DNA of 64,000 nt, taken from assembly GCA_947683425.1 (NCBI GenBank), contig CANTUQ010000055.1, positions 10,763,501 through 10,827,500 on the forward strand. The letters run 5' to 3'. The notes under the pieces are model-generated. The model did not search any database. It worked only from the letters and a program-made list of their open reading frames with translations, and was not told the DNA's origin. This document shows positions 20,394 to 31,765 of the stretch, piece by piece. Positions within the stretch are counted from its first letter, which is position 1. The number at the start of each line of letters is the position of its first letter. Position numbers and translations under genes: made by a program. The stretch is from Excoecaria cochinchinensis (Eukaryota; Streptophyta; Magnoliopsida; Malpighiales; Euphorbiaceae).

Positions 20394-21592
20394 CCAAAAC
20401 CTGTTCTGTCACGAGCGTGATAGAGGTGAGGTTAGGTTCTATCGCGGTTGTGACTGGTATCGCGAGTGCGATAGAAGCTAATTGCCCATTCTGTCGCGGG
20501 CGCGACATTTCTGAAAGTTGTTAAGGTGTTTAAATGACTTGATTTATGTTTGTTAAACTTATAAGTTGGCATAAAAAATGAATATAACTATGAGCATTAT
20601 AAATTGTGATGTATTGTGGATAAATATATGATGAAATGTGAAGTGAGCCATAGTGCAATGTTGATTCTATTGTAATACTCTGATGATGATATTCTCTGAT
20701 AATGTGTATAATAATTGGATTAATAATATAGCCTACGAGTCAAGTAGTGGATAGATAGGCATGACTATAGGGTTAAGTGCTGCAGCCAAAAGTGTCTAAT
20801 TCCTCTAGAATCATCAATGTGTAATGATACCGTATTGGATTTCCTTATGCGAATATACTAATAATTATTGATATTTTCGATACCTCCGGTACTAATGCGA
20901 TAGTGTAATGGCCCTAACATTGGCTTAGAAGTATTAGTGAATGTCTATAGTGTATTTAGAGTGATCACAGTGTAGAGTAGTGTATTGAGTAATGTTAATA
21001 GCAGTAAAGTTAAGAGTTAAGTTTGTTTGTGGTATAGCAATTCCGGAATGGGGGACCCCGATGTAGCTATACAGCGGACCCGGCCGTCGATTTTCAAAAA
21101 AATTATTATTTATTAAAATCAATTTGTGGGCCATCAGGAGTCTAGTGGAGAAATTTGGAGTGAAAACGGAGTCAAATAAGTCTCCGAAAGTCATTCTGAA
21201 GTTGGCTTCTGGTTCGGTTCAAATCGAATTGAATTTTGACCGAGGTTTGACCGAATTTTTAAAAACAATTATTGAGCTCAAAAGGGTACAAAGTGGGAAG
21301 TGTACAGCCATAAAATAATTTTCTGTAATTTTTGACAACATTAGAATGGTATTTTACGGTAGAACTGAACATGATTGAATCGGATCGGTTTAAGTGAATC
21401 AGGCCCCAAATGGACTCCAATTAAGCTAAAAATTTGTCGAGAGGCTATTTTTTTTATGTTTTAGGAACAATGGAATTGGTTGGGAGTGAAAATAAGTTGA
21501 GGAACACATAGATGCTTTGAAACAGTGGAAAATTACCGAAAAACTGAAATTATGGTTCAAACCGGTTGGACCAGTTCAGTTCATTTTCACAC

Positions 21593-21600
21593 TATATAAG
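21593..21600 (+). promoter_or_regulatory. TATA box of the L 5' LTR
   Basis: TATATAAG after a CCGGTT/AACCGG-rich stretch and before a C/T-rich leader. In the 3' LTR the same position (26936-26943) reads TACATAAG, so the downstream promoter core is altered. Confidence 0.6.
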
Positions 21601-23039
21601 GTAGTAAGTGGCCATATTTCTGTTGATAAATCTGCTCCCCACCACCTCTCTCTTCTTTCTTCTAAACCGTATCTCATTTTTCTCACTTTCCTCCATTTTT
21701 CTTCATTCTTTCTTCAATCTTTCCCCAAATCTTGGCCTCCAAAATAAATCTCAGTCCCTCTATAACATAAACACGGCAAGTGGAGTCCATTTGGAGCATT
21801 GGAAGTGAAGAAAACTAAGTGTTCAAAGTTTAGGGTGGAATTTGAGGTAAGTGTTTAAGGTATTTTTAATTAGGTTTATTGGTCCCTATGGGGGTTTTCA
21901 AGGGTGTAGAGTTCATTTATTATGTTAGTTTGTTAAAAGAAAGCTTGGTTTTTATGATATGTGGACTTTTCAAGGCAATCAAGGTAAGGAAGGAGTTTCT
22001 CAAGCCAAAGGGAAAGAAGAGGAAGCTTAGAGGAGTGTAGAGCAAGAATTTGAGATTTGTGGTTACTCAATCCATCTATTTCCGTTGATTTATGTTAAAT
22101 TTTAGGTGGTTAAGTCTAAGTGTGGTTATGTAATAACGGCATGATTAATTAAATCTAACTTGATAATCATGATTAGTGGGCTTAAATTAGTGTATAAACA
22201 TGCTTAGATTAAATTAAAACAAATTGGTATGAAATCCCTAATGTTGGCCGAATGGATACTTAAGGAATTGATAATCTATATATGAGTTTTATGGTATATA
22301 AGTGATGGTTATAATGTATATAACATGTGTACTGTATAATGGAATGTTTAAAAGATTGAAAAGCAAACTTAATGAATTTGTATAAGCTTGGTCAAATGGA
22401 TTATAAAGGAAATTAATGGGATATGTTGTGTAATATGGCTTGTAATTTGTATTTATAACATGTATAACATGTAAAGTGGATGATTAAGTGGCTAAATGAA
22501 AGTAAAGTGAACAAAATGGAAATCTAACCCTTTGGCCGAATGGTATATGTGGCATAATTAATGTGTATTTTGATGTCTAATGGTATATAATGGCACAAAA
22601 TGACAAAATGATGATAAATGAGTGTGCATGCAAAATTATAAGTGAAAATTATGTGTATGCCAAAATGTATATGTTGAGATAATGTGGAATTTATGTGAAT
22701 TTTAATAGTATATTGCCCTTAGTAGTTGTCTGGTAGTGAAATCTAGTTTAGGATATAAAAGGCTAGCCATAGGGATGTCATTGTATGCTGCGATAGTAAG
22801 TCATGGTGACTTAGACCAATGACGGTCTATATTTTAGTGTTGTGTAAAGTGTATATGTAGAGTCGTCGGAGTGCAATTTGGCACCCTAGTGCCGCTCCGA
22901 CACTACTGAAGTGTAATTTGGCCCCCTAGTGGCCACTTAGTTAGGTTAGGGCTGTAGAGCCTAGTCCCGCATATCAAGTCTAGTGATAACTACTAGGTGT
23001 TACTAGGGGCAAAAGTTGAAAGAAATTGATTAGAAGGAG

Positions 23040-24130
23040 ATTTAATGCAAAATATTGTGAAAAAAGGGCAAAGAAAGAATTAATTGAATGCTTAAATGGA
23101 TATACACGTAATTAAGTGATAAGAATAAAGATATAGTAATGATTAAGTGATAAGAATAAAGATATGGTAATGATTATGATAAAGATAAAGATAAGATAGG
23201 ATAGGGATTGAAAATGACATTAACTTAAAATGGTACTTTAAGGACTAAAGCATAATTTTACCATGAAATGATTAATTAGTGGATTAAATGATGAATTATA
23301 AGTTAATAAGTGAGTAGATGTGAAAATATAATTAATTAATGGCTTAATGGTAAATAAAAGAAAAAGGAAGGGCAATATCGTAATTTGATAAGAATATAGG
23401 GGCATTTTTATAATTATGTAATTAAATTGACTAAGATAGTGATAAATAGGAAATTAAGTGAAAACATGATTAAAATGATATAAATAGAAAGTTTGAGGGC
23501 AAAATTATAATTATGTACTTAATGGTTAAAAATAGTGATAAATATGTGAAAAGTGTAATTAAAAAGGGTAATTATGTAAATGAGTGAAAATGTAGGGACT
23601 AAATGGTAATTTATACATTAAGTAGGTAAAGAGTGGTAAAGTTATGTAAAAAGTGTAAAAGTGAGGGTAAATTGGTAATGTTGGCAAAATATGAGGTTAA
23701 AATGGCAATTTAGTGTAAAAGTGATAAATTAAGGACCTAAATGTAATTGGGTGAAATTAAAAGGTTAAGAATGGAATTTTAGTGTAAAAAGGGTAATTTA
23801 GTAATTAAAAGTAATTACGAAGGGTAAAAGTGGAAAACAAGTTTAAATAAGGTCAAAAGTGTAAAATAAAGTATAACTAAGGGTAAAATAGTAATTATGT
23901 GTAAAATGAGGACATAAATGGAATTAGTGTAAAAGAAGGGACATGGATGGTATTAAGGTAAAAGTGGGGACATAGATGTAATTAATTGAAAAGTTAAGGA
24001 CAAAAGTGGAAACAAAGGAAAAAGATCAAGGGTAAAAATGTAATTAGTGAAGTAAATACATTAATGGAAGGATGCAAATGTAATTGGTGTATAATAGGGG
24101 TTTCAGTGTGGATTATATGATTAAAGAGTT
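23040..24130 (+). repeat. C-depleted degenerate repeat block in the L 5' LTR
   Basis: About 1.1 kb almost without cytosine on the plus strand, made of loosely repeated words such as GGTAATTTAGTGTAAAAG, GGGTAAAAGTGG and AAGGACAAAAGTGG. No open frame. The same block is at about 28390-29490 in the 3' LTR. Confidence 0.7.
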
Positions 24131-24793
24131 AATTAATTGATTAAATAAGTTAAATTTAATAAATATAATATATTAGTATAGTTAATTGGAATAATTAGTT
24201 AGTAGTGAGAATTTATGGATTTGTAACCATCACTGGACATATTAATGCTTAGCACGAAATTTTGTGTGACTGCGTGCAGGTATGCCTTGGGGCGGAGCAA
24301 GCATACCTCGGTCAGTTTTGGAGCAAGCATCGAAGAAATATCCAGTTATATTTTGTATGTATTGGAATTATGTATTGGCATGTATATAAAGTTTGGGATG
24401 AATTATGTGATGACTTAATGTAATTATATATGTGGATATTATGACTCTATGGATGGATATTTTAGACTGTGATTGGTATGGATTGGATGATATTATTGTT
24501 GTGCCCTTGCCGGGGCTGTGGATTTTGAAATTTGCCGGTTTGGGTAGTGGAAATTACAAGCTGTTATACTGCCGAAATTTTTATCAAATGAATAGTAATA
24601 TTAGACAGTTATAGGTCAAACGGCAACTAAGTTAATAAGTGAAATTGTTAAGCGAATAAAATATTAAGGGTAGAAAAAAAAATTAGCCACAATTTGAATT
24701 AAGTTTAAGTCGATCGTAGTACGATCATGATAATAGCACAGTATTCCTAAGTCGGCAGTGTACGTATAGAGTATAAGGGTGTTACATTTATTT

Positions 24794-24811
24794 TGGTATC
24801 AGAGCATGGTT
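24794..24811 (+). other. L primer binding site (tRNA-iMet)
   Basis: TGGTATCAGAGCATGGTT begins 7 bases after the LTR. The first 12 bases equal the standard plant initiator-Met PBS. Confidence 0.9.
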
Positions 24812-24924
24812 TAGGCGATTCTAAGATCGTAGTGGGGTTTGTTAAGTGAATGTATATACATGCCAATGAAAGTGAATGTTATCTTATGGTACTGATGTAT
24901 GCTTGCTCCTTGTTATAGTGTATA

Positions 24925-26187
24925 ATGGCATCCAACCAAAGCTATAGTGTGGGTGATGGTGAGAGTGGGGCTTCGGCCAGTGTGGGTCGTGCCGAGGCTC
25001 CACAGCAGCAGACAACATCTTTGGTTACGCCACCACCACCTCCTCCACCACAAGCTAAATTTCTTAATATAATAGCGGATTTTATTCAGCATCGTATATG
25101 AATGGAATAGGCCCAGCAGCCACCAGTGCCAGTGCAACCATCTGCTCCGCCACAAAGGAAGCCTATTTTGGAGCAATTAAATAAAATGGGGGCCAATGAT
25201 TTCTTTGGACACGACCCGATGACTCCTGAGCAAGTGGAAGAGTGGTTATTCTGTATTAAGAGATTATTTGAGATCTTACATAGTACACCGGAGGAGAAGT
25301 TTGAAGGGATTGTTGCATTGCTGCAGAGTCCAACCTACTTCTGGTGGGACTCAGTGAGGAAGCATACCCCAGCCGACCAGTTAACTTGGGAGTTCTTTTT
25401 AGCATAGTTTGAGAAGAAATACATAGGAGCTGAGTATAAAGCTTTAATGCAAGATGCTTTTTAGAGGCTTTGACAGGGGAATAAGACCGTAGCTAAGTAT
25501 GAAAGAGACTTTGAGAGACTGAGTGCTTATTTGGATGATGTGCTGAGGACTGAAAATCGATTGATGGAGAGATTTGAGCGGGGCCTCCACAACCGCATTA
25601 AACAGATTGTGAGCGGTCAGAGACATCCAGATCTGAGATCTTTAGTGGCAGCTGCTATTAAAGTTGAGGCAGCACAGGCAGATGAGGCAGAGAGACAGAC
25701 TCGATTCCAACAAAAAAGGAAACCGGGTCAGTCCAATGGTACTAGTGGACAGAGTAAGAAATTTAAAGGGCCTCTTTCAGAAAATTATGCACCAATAACT
25801 TTTGGCCGCAATTAGCAAAATCCATCTAGTGGAAATTTTTCAGTTACTTCAGCGGCTAGTGTACAAAAGGATCAGAACAAGAGTGTTATACCTATTTGTG
25901 AGCACTGTAATAGAAGGCATCCTGGGGAATGCTGGAGAATAATTGGAGCTTGTATCAGATGTGGATCCATGGAACATTTTTGGAAAAATTGTCCGAAAAC
26001 TCAGTCAGCAGCAACGATACCTACTCAGAAGTCGGGTGCTGCTTCTCGAGGAAGAAATAGCAAAGGAACACAGCAACAATCAAATACTCGGGTGTATTCT
26101 ATAAAGCTAAGGAAGACCATAACGCTTGAGAGACATCTAGTGGTAAGATATATAAATATTATGCTTTTATATGTTGGTAAAGTTTAA
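24925..26187 (+). pseudogene. L gag (Tekay-type), six premature stops
   Basis: One continuous frame from MASNQSYSVGDGES. A P/Q-rich N-terminus is followed by the retrotransposon gag domain (DFFGHDPMTPEQVEEWLF, SPTYFWWDSVRKHTP, GNKTVAKYERDFERLS) and a basic linker. Then comes ICEHCNRRHPGECW and a zinc knuckle CIRCGSMEHFWKNC near residues 345-360. Six in-frame stops at about 25099, 25108, 25405, 25462, 25471 and 25813 are TAG or TGA and each can come from CAG or CGA/CGG/TGG by one transition. There are no frameshifts. After LRKTITLERHLVV the frame leaves known sequence and ends, with protease, RT, RNase H, integrase and chromodomain all absent. Confidence 0.88.
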
Positions 26188-26234
26188 TTATTGATGCATA
26201 CGATAGATAAATTTTGAGGACGAAATTTTCTTTT

Positions 26235-26247
26235 AGTGGGGGAGAAT
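26235..26247 (+). other. L polypurine tract
   Basis: AGTGGGGGAGAAT directly before the 3' LTR, preceded by the conserved GAGGACGAAATTTTC of Tekay-type elements. Confidence 0.88.
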
Positions 26248-29200
26248 TATAATGGCCCTAACATTGGCTTAGAAATATTAGTGAATGTCTATAGTGTATT
26301 TAGAGTGATCACAGTGTAGAGTAGTGTATTGAGTGATATTAACAGTGGTGAAGTTAAGAGTTAAGTGTGTTTGTAGTATAGCAATTTCGGGATGGGGGAC
26401 CCCGGTATAGCTATAAAGCGGACCCGGTGGTCAATTTTGCAGAATATTTATTATTTAATAAAATCGATCTATGGGCCTTCAGGAGTCTAGTGATGAAATT
26501 TGGAGTGACAACGGAGTCAAATAGGCCTCCGAAAGTCATTCTGAAATTGGCCTCTGGTTCGGTTCAATTCGAACAGAATTTTGACTGAACCTTGACCGAA
26601 TTTTTAAAAATAGTTATTGAGCTCAAAAGGGTACAAAGTGGGAAGTGTATAGCCATAAAATAATTTTCTGTATTTTTTTGACAGCATTAGAACGATATTT
26701 TACGGTAGAATCGAATAGGATTAAATCGGACCGATTTAAGTGAACCAAGCCCCAAATGGACTCCGATTGAGTTAAAAATTCGCAGATAGGATATTTTTGA
26801 TGTTTGAAGAACAATGAAATTTTTTGGGAGTAAAATAAGTTGAGGAACACATAGATTCTTTGAAACAGTGGAAAATTATCGAAAAACTGAAATTTTAGTT
26901 CAAATCGGTTGGACCGGTTTAGTTCATTTTCACACTACATAAGGCAGGAAGTGGCCAAATTTCTCTAAAGAAATCTGCACTCCACCACCTCTCTCTTCTT
27001 TCTTCTAAACCGTATCTCATTTTTCTCACTTTCCTCCATTTTCTTCATTCTTTCTTCAATCTTTCCCCAAATCTTTGCCTCCCAAACAAATCTCAGTCCC
27101 TCTATAACATAAACACAGCATGTGGAGTCCATTTGGAGCATTGGAAGTGAAGAAAACTAAGTGTTCAAAGTTTAGGGTGGAATTTGAGGTAAATGTTTAA
27201 GGTATTTTTAATTAGGTTTATTGGTCCCTATGGGGGTTTTCAAGGGTGTAGATTTCATTTATGATGTTAGTTTGTTAGAAGAAAGCTTGATTTTATGATA
27301 TGTGGACTTTTTAATTCGGCTATGGTAGGTAATCAAGGTGAGGAAGGAGTTTCTCACGCCAAAGGGAAAGAAAAGGAAGCTTAGAGGAGTGTAGAGCAAG
27401 AATTTGAGGTTTGTGGTTACTCAATCCATCTATTTTCATTGATTTATATTGAATTTTAGGTGGTTATATCTAAGCGTGGGTATGTGATAATGGCATGATT
27501 AATTAAATCTAACTTGATAATCATGAATAGTGGGCTTAAATTAGTGTATAAACATGCTTAGATTAAATTAAAACTAATTGGTATGAAATCCCTAATGTTG
27601 GCCGAATGGTTACTTATAGAAATGATAATGTATACATGAGTTTTATGGCATATAAATGATGGTTATAATGTATATAACATTTGTAATGTATAATGGAATG
27701 GTTAAAAGATTGAAAAGCAAGCTTAATGAATTTGTATAAGCTTGGCCGAGTGGATTATTATGGAAATTAATGGGATATGTTGTGTAATATGGCTTGTTAT
27801 TGGTATTTATAACATGTATAACATGTAAAGTGGATGATTAAGTTGCTAAATGAAAGTAAAGTGAACATAATGGAAATCTAACTCTTTAGCCGAATGGTAT
27901 ATGTGGCATAATTAATGTGTATTTTGATGTTTAATGGTATATAATGGCACAAAATGACAAAATGATGATAAATGAGTGTGCATGCAAAATTATAAGTGAA
28001 AATGATGTGTATGCCGAAATGTATATGTTGAGATAATGTGGAATTTATGTGAATTTTAATACTATATTGCCCTTAGTAGTTGTTTGGTAGTGAAATCTAG
28101 TTCAGGATATAAATGGCTAGCCATAGGGACATCAGTTTATGCCGTAGTAGCAAGTCACGGTGACTTGCAAACATAGACCAATGACGGTCTATATTTCAGT
28201 ATAGTGTAAAGTGTATGTGTAGAGTCATCGGAGTGCAATTTGGCACCCTAGTGCCACTCCGACACTACAGAAGTATAATTTGGCCCCCCTTGTGGCCTCT
28301 TTGGTAGGTTAGGGCTATAGAGCCCAGTCTCACATATCCAGTCTAGTGATAACTACTAGGTGTTACTAGGGGCAAAAGTTGAATGAAATTGATTAAAAAG
28401 AGATTTATTGCAAAATATGGTGGAAAAGGGCAAAAAAAAAAATTAATTGAATGCTTAAATGGACATACACGTAATTAAGTGATAAGGATAAAGATATAGT
28501 AATGATTAAGTGATAAGAATAAAGATATGGTAATGATTATGATAAAGATAGGATAGGATAGTGATTGAAAATGACATTGACTTGAAATGGTACTTTAAAG
28601 ACTAAAACGTAATTTTACCATAAAATGATTAATTAGTGGATTAAATGATGAATTATAAGTTAATAAGTGACTAGATGTTAAAATATAATTAATTAATGGC
28701 TTAATGGTAAATAAAAGAAAAAGGAACGACAATATAATAATTTGATAAGAATATAGGCGCATTTCAGTAATTATGTAATTAAATTGACTAAGACAATAAT
28801 AAATAGGAAATTAAGTGAAAACAGGATTAAAATGATAGAAATAGAAAGTTTGAGGGCAAAATTGTAATTATGTACTTAATGGTTAAAAATAGTGTTACAT
28901 AGGTGAAAAGTGTAATTAAAAAGGGTAATTATGTAAATGAGTGAAAATGTAGTGACTAAATGGTAATTTTTACATTAAGTAGGTAAAAAGTGGTAAAGTT
29001 AGGTAAATAGTGCAAAAGTGAGGGTAAATTGGTAATTTTTGCAAAATATGAGGTTAAAATGGTAATTTAGTGTAAAAGTGATAAATTAAGGACCTAAATG
29101 TAATTGGGTGAAATTAAAAGGTTAAAAATAGAATTTTAGTGTAAAAAGGGTAATTTAGTAGTTAAAAGTAATTACGAAGGGTAAAAGTGGAAAATAAGTT

Positions 29201-30150
29201 TAAATAAGGTCAAAAGTGTAAAACAAAGTATAATTAAGGGTAAAATGGTAATTATGTGTAAAATGTAGACATAAATGGAATTAGTGCAAAAGAAGGGACA
29301 TGGATGGTATTAAGGTAAAAGTGGGGACATAGATGGTATTAATTGAAAAGTTAAGGACAAAATTGGAAACCAAGGAAAAAGATCAAGGGTAAAAATGTAA
29401 TTAGTTAAGTAAATACTTTAGTGGAAGGATAAAACTGTAATTGGTGTATAATAGGGGGGTTTAGGTGTGGATTATATGATTAAACAGTTAATTAATTGAT
29501 TAAATAAGTTAAATTTAATAAATATAATATATTAGTATAGTTAATTGGAAAAATTAGTTAGTAGTGGGAATTTATGGATTTGTAACCACCACTGGATATA
29601 TTAATGCACAGTAGTAGTTTTGTGTGACTGTGTGTAGGTACGCCTTGGGACGGAGCAAGTATATCTCGATCAGTTTTGGAGCAAGCATCGAAGAAATATC
29701 CAGTTATATTTTGTATGTTTTGGAATTATGTATTGGCATGTATATAAAGTTTGGGATGAATTATGTGATGACTTAATGTAATTATGTATGTGGATATTAT
29801 GACTCTATGGATGTATATTTTAGACTGTGATTGGTATGGATTGAATGATATTATTGTTGTGCCCTTGTCGGGGCTGTGGATTTTGAAATTTGTAGGTTTG
29901 GGTAGTGGAAATTACAAGCCGTTATACTACCAAAATTTTTATCAAATAAATAGTAACATTAGACAGTTATAGGTAAAACAGCAACTAACTTTATAAGTGA
30001 AATTGTTAAGTGAATAAAAGATTAAGGGTAGCAAAAACAAAAAAAATTAGCCACAATTTGAATTAAGTTTAAGTCGACCATAGTACGATCATGATAATAG
30101 CACAGTATTCCTAAGTCGGCAGTGTATGCATAGAGTATAAGGGTGTTACA
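26248..30150 (+). repeat. L 3' LTR
   Basis: Starts TATAATGGCCC (second base changed from the 5' LTR) and ends AGGGTGTTACA followed by GATAG. Colinear with the 5' LTR, with scattered substitutions, a 12-base extra segment near 28165 (GCAAACATAGAC) and a short insertion near 27320. The TATA core is mutated to TACATAAG. Confidence 0.92.
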
Positions 30151-30442
30151 GATAGTGTGTATTTTCGGATACAAATGTGATTCCTATACCTTAGGGTACT
30201 GATGCGATACCCGTTATCCGTATCTTTGAGTTGCAGGCATGGTAATAGTAATAAGAATAAATTAACAGTGTGAATCTTCTACTATATATTTGTGGATATA
30301 AATGTGATGTGCATGCGAAGATTATACGACTTGGTGAGTTTAGATGTGATTATCCTGAGATGCCATGTTCATTGACTATATATGCTTATATTGAATGTGA
30401 AGCATGATAGTTAATATGTACCTTTATTGTCTATAAAATGCC

Positions 30443-30445
<3 letters not shown>

Positions 30446-30491
<46 letters not shown>
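30446..30491. repeat. (TA)23 microsatellite at the left edge of copy A
   Basis: Pure dinucleotide run between G1 LTR sequence and viral leader sequence. Confidence 0.95.
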
Positions 30492-30492
<1 letters not shown>

Positions 30493-30670
30493 CTTCAACT
30501 TCAACTTCAAATCTTATAAAGATCCGTTTTAATGACATAGTCAGTTTGTTTGAAAAGGTTTTGAAACAGACCAGTTTCATAAACTTGATCTTTTTTGATT
30601 TTTGGAATGTGGGACCCTCAGTACGGTGCCTCCTATGTGGCACCCAATGTGGAGACGTTACCTGTGAGGT

Positions 30671-30790
30671 AGCCTGGTGGAGACGGGAAGTGATGGGATG
30701 AGCAGGAAAAGAAGACTTCACATGTTCTGTTCCTGTAGATCCATTATGGCTGTTGAAAAAGGAGAAAAAAGCCAAGAGCCGAAAGCAGGA
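30671..30790. repeat. 120-bp direct repeat, copy 2 (leader side)
   Basis: Matches 31511-31630 at an exact 840-bp offset with about six mismatches, for example GATCCATTATGGCTGTTG and GAAAGCAGGA. In the coding direction it lies after the tRNA primer site. Confidence 0.88.
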
Positions 30791-30876
30791 TGAGCTCTGA
30801 ACATAGATGGATAGTGAGAGTTTTTTCTTTGTTTTGTCAACTTCAACTTCAAATCTTATATAACACTATCCCCCTA

Positions 30877-30889
30877 GGCTTTGATACCA
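30877..30889 (-). other. Minus-strand primer site of copy A (tRNA-iMet)
   Basis: On the minus strand TGGTATCAAAGCC differs from the consensus TGGTATCAGAGCC at one base. In caulimovirids this site marks genome position 1, and its place between the R region and leader fits. Confidence 0.8.
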
Positions 30890-31189
30890 TGGACGCCGCA
30901 AGGATCAAAGAGTGTAGGATCAAAACAAAGAATAATTAAACTTATCACACAACAATATCCTCGAAAGGATTTCACAACCTAAAACTAAAATGAAAATGCA
31001 ATGCAAAAAACTTGGAAAACAAAATCAAGAAAGTACGTGGCAATAATCAAGCACAATAACCGAGTTATCCTTTGGACCAGTAGCCCGCAACTCGAATTGT
31101 TTCAGCCCATATACCTTCAAGATTGTTTGAAAAATTTATGGAAATAGTATTTCTGATGTACCAAATCAGTTTAAACCGCAGGTACAGAG

Positions 31190-31510
31190 CATACTTATGA
31201 ATGCAAAACAATAATTTGGAAAATTTATATATATATATTGAAATAATAATTAAAATTACAGAAACTGTAAGGTATAAAGGCTCAACACATGAGCTACACT
31301 TACAGGTTTTGGAATAAAGGAAAATAATTACAAATTTCGGAGATAACCACTCAGCTCAAGATTACAAGGTGTTTTTGCTCAACACATGAGCTACCTAATA
31401 TATGTTCTAAGTGTGAGAGTTTGAAGACTGGGAATCCTCTCCAAATTAGTCTCTGCCTTCAACTGGGAAGAAGGTAGTCTTTAAGTAGAGAGCCTTCCGT
31501 TAATCAAGGG
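31190..31510 (-). promoter_or_regulatory. Copy A pregenomic promoter / R region
   Basis: Lies between ORF2 and the primer site and aligns with 41380-41620 of copy B. The TATA-like position is decayed (CTACTTAAAG) compared with CTATAAGAAGG in copy B. Two copies of GCTCAACACATGAGCTAC (31280-31297 and 31377-31394), each a GCTCA/TGAGC stem, lie in the probable transcribed R segment. Confidence 0.5.
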
Positions 31511-31630
31511 AGCCTCGTGGAGACAGAAAGTGATGGGATGAGCTGGAAAAGAAGACTTCACATGCTCTGTTCCTGTAGATCCATTATGGCTGTTGAAAAA
31601 GGAGAAAAAAGCCAAGAGCCGAAAGCAGGA
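31511..31630. repeat. 120-bp direct repeat, copy 1 (after ORF2)
   Basis: Partner of 30671-30790. In the coding direction it sits between the end of ORF2 and the promoter/R region, so the two copies bracket promoter, R and primer site. Confidence 0.88.
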
Positions 31631-31765
31631 AAATATCTTTTACTGTTTTCTTTTTGACTTTTTTTTTTCAATAGGCTGGGCCTTTTACAAGTTTGTGGGC
31701 TAAGCCTATGTTTACAAGATGAAGAAAATAAATGGGCTAGGCCCATGTTTACAAAACATCTCCGT

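Larger units (their letters stand above)
20904..24786 (+). repeat. L 5' LTR
   Basis: Starts TGTAATGGCCCTAAC and ends AGGGTGTTACA, directly before the PBS. Landmarks: GGGGGACCCCG near 21050, TATA box at 21593, C/T-rich leader (21640-21750), and an extended A/G/T-rich, C-poor block (about 23040-24130). Confidence 0.92.
20904..30150 (+). mobile_element. Chromovirus L (Tekay/Del-like), gag-only with giant LTRs
   Basis: Perfect target duplication GATAG (20899-20903, 30151-30155), two LTRs of about 3.9 kb, tRNA-iMet PBS, PPT AGTGGGGGAGAAT, and only 1461 bp of interior. The gag type, PBS and the GAGGACGAAATTTTCTTTTAGTGGGGGAG run before the 3' LTR are those of Tekay/Del chromoviruses. All of pol is gone, leaving a large-LTR non-autonomous derivative. 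The two LTRs are closely similar along their length, which suggests a comparatively recent insertion. Confidence 0.88.

Noticed and set aside
30438..30701. Open frames beginning with Tyr-Ile repeats at the AT microsatellite
   Set aside because: Compositional artefact of the (TA) run. The following residues match leader DNA of copy A, which is non-coding.
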